Position numbers and translations under genes: made by a program. A model generated the notes under the pieces. It saw only the letters and a program-made list of their open reading frames with translations. It searched no databases and was not told the DNA's origin. Below, one piece after another: positions 24,322 through 32,690 of a stretch of DNA of 51,778 nt. The stretch comes from Elainella saxicola E1 (GTDB taxonomy: Bacteria; Cyanobacteriota; Cyanobacteriia; Elainellales; Elainellaceae): contig LUGL01000102.1 of the NCBI GenBank assembly GCA_002796835.1, positions 4,926 to 56,703 on the forward strand, read 5' to 3'. The stretch's first letter is position 1. The number at the start of each line of letters is the position of its first letter.

Positions 24322-27000
24322 TTAAAGATCAACTCCCAACATAGCCAGTAATTCGTCCTCAGTCAGTTTCGGCACCCCATACTTCTCCGCCTTTTGCAGC
24401 TTGTTCCCCGGATTTTGTCCAACCACGACATAGCTGGTTTTGGCGCTGGGCATACTGTGAATTCGACCACCAGCCTGTTGGATCAAAGCCTGAACCTTTT
24501 CGGCGCTGATTTTAGTCAATCGGCCTGTAATCACCAAACTCTTACCGTCTAAAGATTGCTCTCCAATAGACAAAGGCGGCAGAACCGACTCAGCTCTCAG
24601 GGGTTCAGACGGTACAACCACCTCTCTCCCTGGAGTAAGCTCTGGTGATGATATAGGTGATGATGTAGGTTCGATCGCCACTTCATCCGGTTGAACAGAC
24701 GATGCTTCAGGCGGCAATTCTAACTTACCCTCAGGCAGTGATTCGGACGATAACTCAGGCGCGGGCGCAGGCACCGAGAGCGGTTTTCCTTGAGTCAGCT
24801 CACTCACCTGCTGTTCTAACGCCGTCACCACCTCTTTCGCGATCGCCAATGCTTCTTCTAGAGCAACTTTGTGACGCTGTAGCTCTTGAATTTGCTGCTG
24901 GAAGGCGGCAACCGCTTGATGAGACTGCTGCAGCTCTTGCTCTAGCTGACTTCTCGATTCACTTAAAGCTTGCACCGCTTGCTCAGAAGGAGCGACAGCT
25001 TTCGTCTCTTCTAGCGTTTGGGAAAGGTGAACCACCTGTTGCTCCAATTCTTGCTGCTGAGTTTGCAGGGCAACAATCTGCTGCTGATCCCTTTCTTGCG
25101 CCTGGATCAGCCGATCGCGCTCTTGGGCAATCTGGGCAATCTGTTGTTCAAGTTGTGAGGCGACAGCTTCCGACTGCTGAAGGTTAGATCCAGCCTGTTG
25201 CAAAACCTGCGTCCAATCTACTTTTTCCTGCTCTAAAGCTTGCAACTCAGCCTCTAAGTCCGCAATCCGCGTCTGATAGGTCTGGAGATCGTGCAATTCA
25301 GCCTCTAAATCGGCAATGTGCGTCTGATGGGTCTGGAGATCTTGGACCAACTGATCCCGTTCTTGCACTAACCGATCGATGTTCTGAGCCTCCGTCTTTT
25401 GGATTTGGACTAATCGATCGCGGTCTTTTCTTAACTCCGCTTGGGCTTGAGTCAACCGATCGCGTTCCTGAGTCAATTCTGCCTGGGCTTGCGTCAGCGT
25501 TGTGATCTGCTGGTTCAGCGAAGCGGCGTTAGATTCAGCCGTCTGCAATTCTATAAACAGATCGGTCTGCTGCTGGTTGAAGTCTGCGATTTGCTGCTGC
25601 AAGGTAGCCACAGTTGCCTGACTGGTCCGCAGTTCCTGGCTGAAGCGATCGCGATCTTGGGTTAATTGCTGAATTTGCTGCTCCAGCGCCGCAGGGACAG
25701 ACTCGGCATTTTGCAGCGTGCCAACCAACTGATCTCGCTGTTGCTCCAGATCTTGTAATTGGGCTTGCAGGTCGGCGATCGTGGCCTGAGACTCTTGCAA
25801 CTTGGCATTCAGAGATTGCTGTGCATGGGTCAGTTCATCCACCTGTTCAGCCAGGACCGTCGCAGAATTTTGGCTTTGCTGCCACTGTTGTTCCAGTTGT
25901 TCTACTTGCTGTTCCCATTGCTGTTGCTGCTCGGCTTGCTGCTGCTGCAAAGCTATCAGGGACTCCTGCTCTTGCTGAACCGTCTGTTGCAGCTGTTGTT
26001 GCTCCTGGGTCAACTGCTCAATTTGCTGCTGCAAGGATTGTTCCGTCGCCTGCCCAGTTTGCAGTTCTGCTTCTAACGCAACAATCTGCTGGCGCTGCTG
26101 TTCTGCCTGCTCAACTTGCTGCTGCAATGCATCGATCGTCGTTTGGCGGTGCCGCAATTCTGCCGCAAGCTGCTCAATTTCTAAGGTCTGGCGATCGACA
26201 TTATGTTGCAGCAGGGTATGAGCACTTCTCTCACGGGACAATTCAGTTTGCAGATCGCTGTTTTGCTGCGTTATTGCTGTCCGATCGGTTTCCAGCGTCG
26301 CGATCGTCGTTTTTGCTTCTTGAAGTGCGCGATCGAGGCTAGTCTGGTTCTGCACCAAACCATGGATCTGCTGTTCCAGCATTTCCCTCCCTGCAATCAC
26401 TTCCTGCAAATCCTCCTGAAGCTGCTGATTTTGCTGCTCTATCGTACTGGCTTGCTGCTTTAAAGCCGTCACTTGAGCTTGGGCCTGTTGCAGCTCTTGC
26501 TGAAGCCCTTGCTGAGCTTGATTGGATGCCTCCAATTGCTGCTGCAATGTCTGTAATGTCGCCTGCTCCTCCTGAATCTGGGTGTCGAGCGTTGCCTTCT
26601 CCTGAGCAGCAGCTTCCAGTTGCTGTTGCAGCGCCACCTCACTTGCTTGCTGCTCCTGCAGGTTTTGCTCCAATGTTTTGAGCTGCTGTCCCAGGGTTTG
26701 GGTGGTTTGCTGCTGATCGGCTAGTTCCGTTTTGAGCTGCTGCCTGACTTGGGTTAACTCACTGATTTGCGTCTCTTGCAGGGTCACGGCCTCTTTCGCA
26801 ATATTGAGCGCCTCCAGCAGGTTTTGATTGTCGTAGGTGAGTTGGTTCACCTGACTCTCAAGCGCCGCTTTTGCCGCTTCTGCTTCTGTTTCCTGGGCCG
26901 ATCGCAATTTCGTCTGACGCCGCTGGTAAAACCCCAACCCGAGCAACAGCGCAACCAAGCTACTCGAACCTGCAATTTCGTAAATCAGTTGAGTATCCAT
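24322..27000 (-). CDS. membrane-anchored Gln-rich coiled coil with C-terminal BRCT domain
   Basis: An 892-residue protein. Residues 7-26 (YEIAGSSSLVALLLGLGFYQ) form a single membrane helix near the N-terminus. About 650 residues of Gln/Glu/Leu-rich heptad sequence follow (QQIEQLTQEQQQLQQ-type segments), then a Pro/Ser/Glu-rich linker (about 755-815) and a BRCT domain at the end (about 818-892: LDGKSLVITGRLTKIS..KVQALIQQAGGRI...SYVVVGQNPGNKLQKAEKYGVPKLTEDEL). That BRCT is of the bacterial NAD-dependent DNA ligase/RFC1 type, with the glycine pair and KAEKYG block. The cytoplasmic coil could place a BRCT phosphate- or DNA-binding tip far from the membrane. Its function is unknown. It sits 46 bases upstream of the P450. 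Confidence 0.85.
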   Translation of the reverse strand: MDTQLIYEIAGSSSLVALLLGLGFYQRRQTKLRSAQETEAEAAKAALESQVNQLTYDNQNLLEALNIAKEAVTLQETQISELTQVRQQLKTELADQQQTTQTLGQQLKTLEQNLQEQQASEVALQQQLEAAAQEKATLDTQIQEEQATLQTLQQQLEASNQAQQGLQQELQQAQAQVTALKQQASTIEQQNQQLQEDLQEVIAGREMLEQQIHGLVQNQTSLDRALQEAKTTIATLETDRTAITQQNSDLQTELSRERSAHTLLQHNVDRQTLEIEQLAAELRHRQTTIDALQQQVEQAEQQRQQIVALEAELQTGQATEQSLQQQIEQLTQEQQQLQQTVQQEQESLIALQQQQAEQQQQWEQQVEQLEQQWQQSQNSATVLAEQVDELTHAQQSLNAKLQESQATIADLQAQLQDLEQQRDQLVGTLQNAESVPAALEQQIQQLTQDRDRFSQELRTSQATVATLQQQIADFNQQQTDLFIELQTAESNAASLNQQITTLTQAQAELTQERDRLTQAQAELRKDRDRLVQIQKTEAQNIDRLVQERDQLVQDLQTHQTHIADLEAELHDLQTYQTRIADLEAELQALEQEKVDWTQVLQQAGSNLQQSEAVASQLEQQIAQIAQERDRLIQAQERDQQQIVALQTQQQELEQQVVHLSQTLEETKAVAPSEQAVQALSESRSQLEQELQQSHQAVAAFQQQIQELQRHKVALEEALAIAKEVVTALEQQVSELTQGKPLSVPAPAPELSSESLPEGKLELPPEASSVQPDEVAIEPTSSPISSPELTPGREVVVPSEPLRAESVLPPLSIGEQSLDGKSLVITGRLTKISAEKVQALIQQAGGRIHSMPSAKTSYVVVGQNPGNKLQKAEKYGVPKLTEDELLAMLGVDL

Positions 27001-27173
27001 CCACCCTCCATCTTGCGGTTTCTAGACAGGAAGTACTATGCACCGTTTGGAAATACCACGCACCGTGATACTGACAGTCGCACAGTCGATCGAAACCGCT
27101 GTAAAAACTGGTTCAGGCTTTCATCATAGGCAACACCGTTCACTTCAACACAAGATTGATGCAAAACTTCGGA

Positions 27174-28568
27174 TCAGGGAATCCAGATGCCGTGAAATCC
27201 ATAGGGCACTCGTTGCGGCAGCATCACCCGCACCACCGGATCGGCAGTGAAGTCCTGGGCATCGACCACAATCAGCTCAGAAGCACCTGTGTTTTGGTCA
27301 TAGACATAGGTGAGCAACCAGCCGTCATCTTCTGCCGTCGCCCCCGATCGCCCCACAAACACTCCTTCGCCGCCATAGCGACCCGATCCAAATTCATGCA
27401 CCTCAGCCGTCCCTGCCTCCAGGTCATATTTCAAGAAACCATCAAAACAGGGCATCTCTCCTGCTGCACTTTTAGCAATATACCCATAGCGGTTGTAACG
27501 ACCCATATATTGTTCATTAATACGAGGGAATTCACCTGAATACTCGCTTAATCTCGTCTGATGAATCTCTCCAGTACGAAGATTAAAACGCCATTGATAT
27601 AGAAATGGAGATGTTTCTTCAATCGGTAAATCCTCGCCATGCACATTCGCATCCGACGATCCCCCCAAAACATCTGTTGCGCCCGTGCGACAAGCCAGCA
27701 GAATCACTTCATCGCCCGATTCATAAGCATTTAAGGTATGAAAAATATAACAGCTTGGCGTTTCAAACCAGCGAATTGAACTGTTATCGCCATAACGCGG
27801 CAAAATTCCAAATCGACTGGGCCGATCGCGTCGAAAGCCCAGTGGCGGTAAACCTTGCTGCATCAATTCCGGCTGAAACTCCAGTGGCAAATCCATGAAA
27901 ATTGTATAGTCTTCAGTAATCGCAAAATCATGCATCATCACCCCGATCGGCAGATCGATCGATGTAGTATGCAGGAGTTTACCTTCAGAAGAAACAACGC
28001 CATAGTGGACGTAGGGCGGTTGAAACAGCGAGTAGCCAAAGCAGATCATCTCACCCGTAACAGAATCAACTTTGGGATGGGCCGTGAAAGCTGAAGTCCA
28101 TCGGTCATTAAAGGTGTAGGGACCGATCGTCTCTAAATCAGCAACAGTCACTTCATGCGGAATCCCACCTTCCCAAAGGGCCAATAGGCGATCGTTATGC
28201 CAAATTAGAGCCGTATTGGCTACATTTTTGCTGGGGCCATAGGGATTATCCGCAGGAGTTGGTTCCAGCAGGCCACCCCACATGGCTCGTCCAGCTTGCT
28301 GCTCGGCATTAAACCCCATTGTGCGAATAAATCGATTGCGGTAGCTAGCCTTGCCATTTTGAATCTGTACTGCATGCAGCATGCCATCGCCATCGAACCA
28401 GTGATAGCGACCCAGCGGTGGAAACTGAGGATTCGGGCCATTCCGCACAAACGATCCATTCAGCTCAGGCGGCAATGTTCCGAGCACTGGCAAGTCTTCA
28501 ACACTCAGTTCGGGATGCACCGGGGCAAAGTTGCCCGTTAAATAGGGGTTGAAAGCAGTAGCGGTCAT
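27174..28568 (-). CDS. carotenoid cleavage oxygenase
   Basis: A 464-residue non-heme iron dioxygenase of the carotenoid/retinal pigment epithelium family. The four iron-binding histidines fit His164 (TAHPKVD), His213 (MMHDFAITE), His277 (IFHTLNAYE) and His459 (YGFHGIW). The N-terminal block LPPELNGSFVRNGPNPQF..GRYHWFDGDGMLHAV is diagnostic. Such enzymes cleave carotenoids or apocarotenoids to aldehydes such as retinal. ATG 28568 is chosen because the family start (NPYLTGNFAPVHPEL) follows at once. It is upstream of the BRCT coiled coil and P450 on the same strand, with a 173-bp gap. Confidence 0.94.
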   Translation of the reverse strand: MTATAFNPYLTGNFAPVHPELSVEDLPVLGTLPPELNGSFVRNGPNPQFPPLGRYHWFDGDGMLHAVQIQNGKASYRNRFIRTMGFNAEQQAGRAMWGGLLEPTPADNPYGPSKNVANTALIWHNDRLLALWEGGIPHEVTVADLETIGPYTFNDRWTSAFTAHPKVDSVTGEMICFGYSLFQPPYVHYGVVSSEGKLLHTTSIDLPIGVMMHDFAITEDYTIFMDLPLEFQPELMQQGLPPLGFRRDRPSRFGILPRYGDNSSIRWFETPSCYIFHTLNAYESGDEVILLACRTGATDVLGGSSDANVHGEDLPIEETSPFLYQWRFNLRTGEIHQTRLSEYSGEFPRINEQYMGRYNRYGYIAKSAAGEMPCFDGFLKYDLEAGTAEVHEFGSGRYGGEGVFVGRSGATAEDDGWLLTYVYDQNTGASELIVVDAQDFTADPVVRVMLPQRVPYGFHGIWIP

Positions 28569-28772
28569 AAAGCAAGAAAAAATAGGTCTGCTGTTTCGTT
28601 GTAGCAGAAATTTGCTGCCAGTCATTCATCCCTTTGAATCAGCACGGACTGAAAGGGATCTGTAGGTACGCGGTGTATTGTTGCACAGATGTCAAGCTTG
28701 CTGGTTACACAAATCAAGCCCAAGTGCAGGCGTGGATGTTACGATCCATGTTTTAGGATGGAGCAGATTTTT

Positions 28773-29300
28773 ATGGCACGAAAATCTAAGGATTTTGGTA
28801 AACTTCTCCGCCAGCAACCCCTGAGTCAAGTCCAGCAGAATGGAATGGAGCAGTTAGAGAAAAAGGTGAAAACAGGGCCATTGGGCAATAAATTTGCCGG
28901 TATCGTGGCCAATCCTCAAGGGGAAGTCAAGATGTCTGAAGTCCTGGAGTCCTTTGTCGAACCCTACCTGGACTCTGCTGAGACTCGCAAAGAAAAACAG
29001 ATGTTGCTGGAAATTGCAGTGATTGCTTGGAACTTAGCCATCATGCCAGAGGCCGATCGCCAGCCGCTCATCAATCAAATGCTGGAAGCAGGTGTCAAAA
29101 GCAAGGATCCAGTTGCGCAGCAGGAAATGAAAGCCTTTTTTGAAGAATTGATCGATCGCAAACAGAAGTTCTTTGCCCAGAATCAGCGGTTCATTGTTGA
29201 TTTCCAACTGCAAGATGCAGGCAGGCAGTTCCATCTCTCTGTTGCCTCAACTCTGTCAAATCCCCTTGCAGGATCGCAACAAACTGACAAAGCAGAATAA
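28773..29300 (+). CDS. hypothetical helical soluble protein
   Basis: A 175-residue protein from ATG 28773 (MARKSKDFGKLLRQQ), preceded by GGATGGAG. It is basic at the N-terminus and largely helical, with KMSEVLESFVEPYLDSAETRKEKQMLLEIAVIAWNLA and a C-terminal ELIDRKQKFFAQNQRFIVDFQLQDAGRQFHLSVAST. No cysteine motif, membrane helix or known catalytic pattern is seen. I do not recognise the family. Confidence 0.65.
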   Translation: MARKSKDFGKLLRQQPLSQVQQNGMEQLEKKVKTGPLGNKFAGIVANPQGEVKMSEVLESFVEPYLDSAETRKEKQMLLEIAVIAWNLAIMPEADRQPLINQMLEAGVKSKDPVAQQEMKAFFEELIDRKQKFFAQNQRFIVDFQLQDAGRQFHLSVASTLSNPLAGSQQTDKAE

Positions 29301-29405
29301 TTGCTTGCTTCAGCAGCTTTTCGGGACAATTGTTTCATGATCAACGCTTCGTGATCAACGTTTCACGATCAACGGCATCTTCAATCTCTATGGAGGAACA
29401 AGACC

Positions 29406-29801
29406 ATGGCAAAGGTTTTTACGGGGAAGGTTGTCATCCCAGTTGACAAAATGGCCGAATATTTTGAGGCATTGAAACAAGCAGAAGCAGCCAGAGCACC
29501 ATTTCGCGAATCTTTAGAACAACTGAATCAAGAATTCGCTGAGTTTCTAGCAACTAAGTACGTCGCGAAGACCGTTCGTAAACATGCAGGCATCGTAGAT
29601 CTCTTCATTCATTTTATTTGCGGCTATACAGACGTGGAGAAGATTGAAGACATTACTAAAGGAATGGTGAATAGCCATTTTCGTAGTTGGTATAAACGCA
29701 AAGTGATGGATTCCGCAACCGAGAGTGACCTACGGGTTGCATTGCGGAAGTTTTTCCAGTTTCTTGCAACCGAAAAAGCATTGTTCATCAAAAAGTTTTA
29801 G
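29406..29801 (+). CDS. protein resembling an integrase N-terminal (SAM-like, DNA-binding) domain
   Basis: A 131-residue protein with GGAGG about 8 bases before the start. The C-terminal 90 residues (FLATKYVAKTVRKHAGIVDLFIHFI...RKVMDSATESDLRVALRKFFQFL) look like the core-binding N-terminal domain of tyrosine recombinases, which carries the phrase 'TxxxHxxxVxxF...L' and ends with a helix leading to the catalytic domain. No catalytic domain follows, and the stop is genuine in this frame. It could be a stand-alone DNA-binding protein of cyanobacteria or a remnant of an integrase. Confidence 0.6.
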   Translation: MAKVFTGKVVIPVDKMAEYFEALKQAEAARAPFRESLEQLNQEFAEFLATKYVAKTVRKHAGIVDLFIHFICGYTDVEKIEDITKGMVNSHFRSWYKRKVMDSATESDLRVALRKFFQFLATEKALFIKKF

Positions 29802-29840
29802 ATGCCCTGAAGTGAAGCAAGAGTTTGCGACCACTCATCA

Positions 29841-30524
29841 ATGGAGGTCAGAAATTTACAGATGGTTATTGCTGCACCCGAACCCAAGGCTGAGTTACAG
29901 TCGGCTGGTGAACAGCGAGTTTCACTACGCGGTTTGACCTGGGAAGCCTATTTACAAATTTTAGATGCGTTGCCTCAATCCCGTAGCGCAAGGCTGACCT
30001 ACGATGATGGGATTTTGGAAATTACAGTGCCACTAGAAGATCATGAGTTTTCGGGCCGCTTGATTGAACGGTTTATTTTGACCCTGGTTGAACTGATGGC
30101 AATGCGAATCAAGACAATGGGTTCGACAACAATGAACTACCCGCATCTCAAAAAAGGAGCAGAGCCCGATAATGCCTATTACATTCAAAATCAACCCATA
30201 GTTCGCGGCAGAAATGTCGATTTCAACCAGGATCCCCCTCCTGATCTCGTAGTAGAAGTAGATATCACCCATACCGATATCGCTAAAAATCAGTTTTATG
30301 CCAGTCTGAAGGTGCCAGAGTTTTGGCGATTCAATGGCCAGATTTGGCGAATTTATCAACTTCAGGAAGGCGTCTATGTCGAAGTAGAATTTAGTCCTAC
30401 ATTTCCCAAAGTTCCTAAAGAACGGCTTTACGAATTTTTGAAGCAGGCAAAAGAAGATGAAATCGAGGCAGTACAAGCTTTACGAATTTGGTGGCAAAAA
30501 CAACAAAAAACTAATCACTTATGA
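29841..30524 (+). CDS. Uma2-family putative endonuclease (DUF820)
   Basis: A 227-residue member of the PD-(D/E)XK-like Uma2 family, very abundant in cyanobacteria and often mobile. Family features: LTWEAYLQILDALPQSRSARLTYDDGILEITVP near the N-terminus, GAEPDNAYYI, PPPDLVVEVDITH (the D...ExD catalytic core) and KVPEFWRFNGQIWRIYQL. An ATG at 29862 is an alternative start; GGAGGT at 29843 lies between the two. The biochemical role of the family is not established. Confidence 0.88.
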   Translation: MEVRNLQMVIAAPEPKAELQSAGEQRVSLRGLTWEAYLQILDALPQSRSARLTYDDGILEITVPLEDHEFSGRLIERFILTLVELMAMRIKTMGSTTMNYPHLKKGAEPDNAYYIQNQPIVRGRNVDFNQDPPPDLVVEVDITHTDIAKNQFYASLKVPEFWRFNGQIWRIYQLQEGVYVEVEFSPTFPKVPKERLYEFLKQAKEDEIEAVQALRIWWQKQQKTNHL

Positions 30525-30583
30525 CAACATGCAGCTAAGTCAAATCCTCTTGTTTTCATCTTACACATGGGATAGAAATTCAG

Positions 30584-31006
30584 ATGAAAAGCACTCGCAT
30601 TGCTGCACTTCTCCGTCAAGCCTTAATTGAAGACGGGACAATGGCACAGTCTCTTTATGAATATGAGTTAGAAGAACATATCGATTATTGGTATGAAGGA
30701 TTGAAAGCCGATCGCGATGAGTATGTCTTTGCCGTAACAGAGAACTCAGGCCATGTGGCTATGGTGCTAATCCTAGCCGATAAAACCGTTTTGGTGAATG
30801 AAGCAGCCAGAGCAAAACTGTCCGAATTCTGGGAGAGCAATTACACGATCAATATGAAGCGCCTCATACCTTTAATTGCAGAAGATTTGGCAGACGATAC
30901 TATCTTTGTCAATGGCGTTAGAACGATCGATCCAAAACCACCCAAACGAACCAGGAGAAACGATTCAAAACCACCCAAACGAATTTGGGGAAAGGCAAAA
31001 TCTTAA
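30584..31006 (+). CDS. hypothetical protein with duplicated PKPPKR-type tail
   Basis: A 140-residue protein of unknown family. The N-terminal 110 residues are mixed alpha/beta (LLRQALIEDGTMAQSLYEYELEEHIDYWYEGL...VAMVLILADKTVLVNEAA). The tail contains a basic direct repeat, DPKPPKRTRR and DSKPPKRIWG, encoded by a 22-bp near-identical DNA repeat (30929-30950 and 30962-30983), so the tail grew by duplication. No function can be given. Confidence 0.65.
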   Translation: MKSTRIAALLRQALIEDGTMAQSLYEYELEEHIDYWYEGLKADRDEYVFAVTENSGHVAMVLILADKTVLVNEAARAKLSEFWESNYTINMKRLIPLIAEDLADDTIFVNGVRTIDPKPPKRTRRNDSKPPKRIWGKAKS

Positions 31007-31096
31007 ATGTCTGGGTTGAACCAGGAAAGTCTTACCAACTGTTGCCAAAACCAGATTTGCTAGAGTGAACAGTATGCAGCATTTTGAGGATTAGTC

Positions 31097-31303
31097 ATGG
31101 TCCGAGAATATTCGCCTCAAGCACAACCCCAAACGGCACAAAAATTTCCTCCTCTGCAAAGTGGCGATCGTCCTAACTCGCCCAGAATTCGAACGCAGGT
31201 ATGCAGCAGCTCTTGATATCAAAAAAGCAGAATTGATCGAAGGAATCGTTTACGTGGTTTCTCCCTGGCAGCTAATTGGCTGATGCAGCAGTTGCAGTCT
31301 GCA
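31097..31303 (+). pseudogene. Uma2-family gene remnant, frameshifted and internally deleted
   Basis: An ATG at 31097 opens MVREYSPQAQPQTAQKFPPL, the frame is then lost, and the +1 frame reads LTRPEFERRYAAALDIKKAELIEGIVYVVSPW, a Uma2 N-terminal block. The sequence then jumps to NWLMQQLQSAS and a stop (31273-31303), which is the usual Uma2 C-terminus. The central catalytic part is missing, so the gene is dead. Confidence 0.75.
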
Positions 31304-31396
31304 AGCTGATCGATGCTTTAGGCAAAACACTGAATATAGTCCAAGCAATTCTCAAATCCGCTATTTTCAGTCAGTTCAGAGCTTGGTATCCAGAGA
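31264..31396 (+). repeat. Uma2-tail dispersed repeat, copy A
   Basis: Starting at AATTGGCTGATGCAGCAG, this segment matches copies at 36418 and 42541 and the end of the intact Uma2 gene at 37910. Copy A and the 42541 copy remain alike for about 125 bases, well beyond the Uma2 stop codon (both include ACACTGAATATAGTCCAAGC), so a larger ancestral segment was duplicated. Confidence 0.8.
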
Positions 31397-31467
31397 ACTC
31401 AGGACCGTTTTACGATCGCAATTGCTATTGCTACACCAAAACAGTTCACCTTCTCGGTTTATCGGTT

Positions 31468-31556
31468 GCGATCGAAATTCAGCAGATCAACGCTTTGTGG
31501 CTTCTCCAACCCTCAGGATTTCGTAGAGTACAGCAGCTTGAGTGCGGCGATCGGCC
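31468..31556 (-). pseudogene. HepT-like gene fragment
   Basis: About 89 bases match the middle of the intact hepT at 38231-38320 (both contain GCGATCGAAATTCAG and GGATTTCGTAGAG.ACAGCAGCTTGAGTGCGGCGATCGGC). Read on the minus strand it corresponds to the DRRTQAAVLYEIL region. No start or end of the gene remains. It lies directly before the smtA promoter. Confidence 0.75.
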
Positions 31557-31579
31557 CAGCGCATCAAGTTTTTCTAAGC

Positions 31580-31609
31580 TTGACATCTGAATAGCTGTTC
31601 AGGTATTAA
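31580..31609 (+). promoter_or_regulatory. smtA promoter with SmtB-type operator
   Basis: TTGACA (31580-31585) and TATTAA (31604-31609) with an 18-base spacer. Between them lies CTGAATAGCTGTTCAG (31587-31602), a perfect CTGAA-N6-TTCAG inverted repeat of the form bound by SmtB/ArsR regulators. Repressor bound here would sit between the -35 and -10 boxes and block RNA polymerase until zinc or a similar metal releases it. Confidence 0.75.
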
Positions 31610-31641
31610 GATAGAGAAGAAGATCAATCTGGAGAATTCCC

Positions 31642-31809
31642 ATGACCACCGTGACACAAATGAAATGCGCTTGCCCCGACTGCCTCTGCATCGTCAACCT
31701 CAGCGATGCGATCATGAAAGACGACAAAGCCTTCTGTAGCGAAGCCTGCGCTAATGGACATACCGGAGGTGCGGGTTGCGGTCATACTGGCTGTGGTTGT
31801 CACTCCTAA
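31642..31809 (+). CDS. smtA: cyanobacterial metallothionein
   Basis: A 55-residue SmtA-type metallothionein that sequesters zinc and cadmium. It has nine cysteines (9, 11, 14, 16, 32, 36, 46, 51, 53) and histidines 40, 48 and 54, in the spacing CxCxxCxC...CSEAC..GHTGG..CGHTGCxCH of Synechococcus SmtA, with one residue fewer in the final loop. GGAG stands 8 bases before the ATG. It is too short for simple gene finders and lies antisense to a spurious frame. The regulator gene follows 22 bases later on the same strand, and a matching operator lies upstream. Confidence 0.96.
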   Translation: MTTVTQMKCACPDCLCIVNLSDAIMKDDKAFCSEACANGHTGGAGCGHTGCGCHS

Positions 31810-31831
31810 CGCCCATTTATCTCTGTTTCCC

Positions 31832-32239
31832 ATGTCCGATCGATCGACCAAACGCACCACAAAGAACGCCGAAGTTGGGGAAGACCTGTGTTGTGATCTT
31901 CCCCATGAAACGCATTTGGGCAACTCTGAATGGCTCCAGCAAGAATCGCTCAGCAGCGAGAAAGCCCAGCGCATGGCCGAATTCCTTGGTTTTCTGGCCG
32001 ATCCAAATCGGTTGCGCATTCTGTCAATTCTGGCCAAGCAGGAAATGTGTGTGGGCGATCTGGCCACTGCGGTTGGCATGAATGAGTCTGCCGTCTCCCA
32101 TCAGCTGAGAACGTTACGGGCGATTCGTCTGGTGAGTTCTCGGAAACAGGGACGGCATGTGTTTTACCAACTGCAAGATCACCATGTGCTCAGCTTCTAT
32201 CAGGCGATCGTCGAGCATTTAGATGAGCCTGACGAATAG
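31832..32239 (+). CDS. smtB: SmtB/ArsR-family metal-responsive repressor
   Basis: A 135-residue winged-helix repressor. [64 protein letters not shown] is almost the SmtB core, and the alpha5 metal ligands are kept (D and H in QLQDHHV, H and E in EHLDE). The N-terminus has CC (residues 20-21) and a His-rich DLPHETHL segment that, with the Cys of KQEMCVGD, could build the alpha3N site of ZiaR/CadC-type sensors. I start at ATG 31832. It is cotranscribed with smtA, unlike the divergent smtA/smtB of Synechococcus, so it should repress itself and be induced by metal. Confidence 0.93.
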   Translation: MSDRSTKRTTKNAEVGEDLCCDLPHETHLGNSEWLQQESLSSEKAQRMAEFLGFLADPNRLRILSILAKQEMCVGDLATAVGMNESAVSHQLRTLRAIRLVSSRKQGRHVFYQLQDHHVLSFYQAIVEHLDEPDE

Positions 32240-32248
32240 CTGCAAGAC

Positions 32249-32620
32249 CTATTGCCGATCGCCTCTGCGGCCACCAGACCAAGGGGGCAGTCCTTCGCCG
32301 TCGCGAATATCAATCACCTCGCCATTGCTGCGCGTAATCCTAAACGCATCAAAATCATAATCATCATATTCACCTACCACCGTGACCCGTTCACCCTGGC
32401 GTAAATTAATTCGGTGAAACCAGCGAGGTCCTGCATCTACAATAATTTGACCCGTGCCGTCATCCAAAATAAACTCATTGCCCACCACACTGAGAATCTG
32501 ACCTGCGATCGTCACATCGGAAACTCGCTGTAAATCGCGAATGGCAGTTTGAGTAGCACTGGCCTGCCACCCCAAATTCAGCAGCACTGACGTCAGCACC
32601 AAAGGGATTGCCAATTTCAT
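32249..32620 (-). CDS. secreted OB-fold protein (BOF/YgiW-like)
   Basis: A 123-residue protein with a signal peptide (MKLAIPLVLTSVLLNLGWQASA) and one OB fold: TAIRDLQRVSDVTIAGQILSVVGNEFILDDGTGQIIVDAG..., then GERVTVVGEYDDYDFDAFRI. This is the pattern of the bacterial OB-fold (BOF) family whose E. coli member YgiW/VisP binds small ligands in the periplasm. GGGAG precedes the ATG. It follows the histidine kinase by 70 bases on the same strand, and similar domains occur in the two genes before the response regulator. Confidence 0.82.
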   Translation of the reverse strand: MKLAIPLVLTSVLLNLGWQASATQTAIRDLQRVSDVTIAGQILSVVGNEFILDDGTGQIIVDAGPRWFHRINLRQGERVTVVGEYDDYDFDAFRITRSNGEVIDIRDGEGLPPWSGGRRGDRQ

Positions 32621-32690
32621 GATTTCTCCCACTTGAAGCTCATCTGGAATGAGTCTAGAAAACAAAGATGACCCAAAAATGACAGAACAT

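Noticed and set aside
24702-26463. Several long open frames on the plus strand opposite the coiled-coil gene
   Set aside because: They are reversed-strand reflections of a Gln/Leu-rich repeat sequence (poly-Leu/Gln translations), have no ribosome-binding sites and no known domain.
31624-32079. 151-residue frame on the minus strand across smtA and smtB
   Set aside because: It is antisense to a clear metallothionein and its repressor and has no domain of its own.
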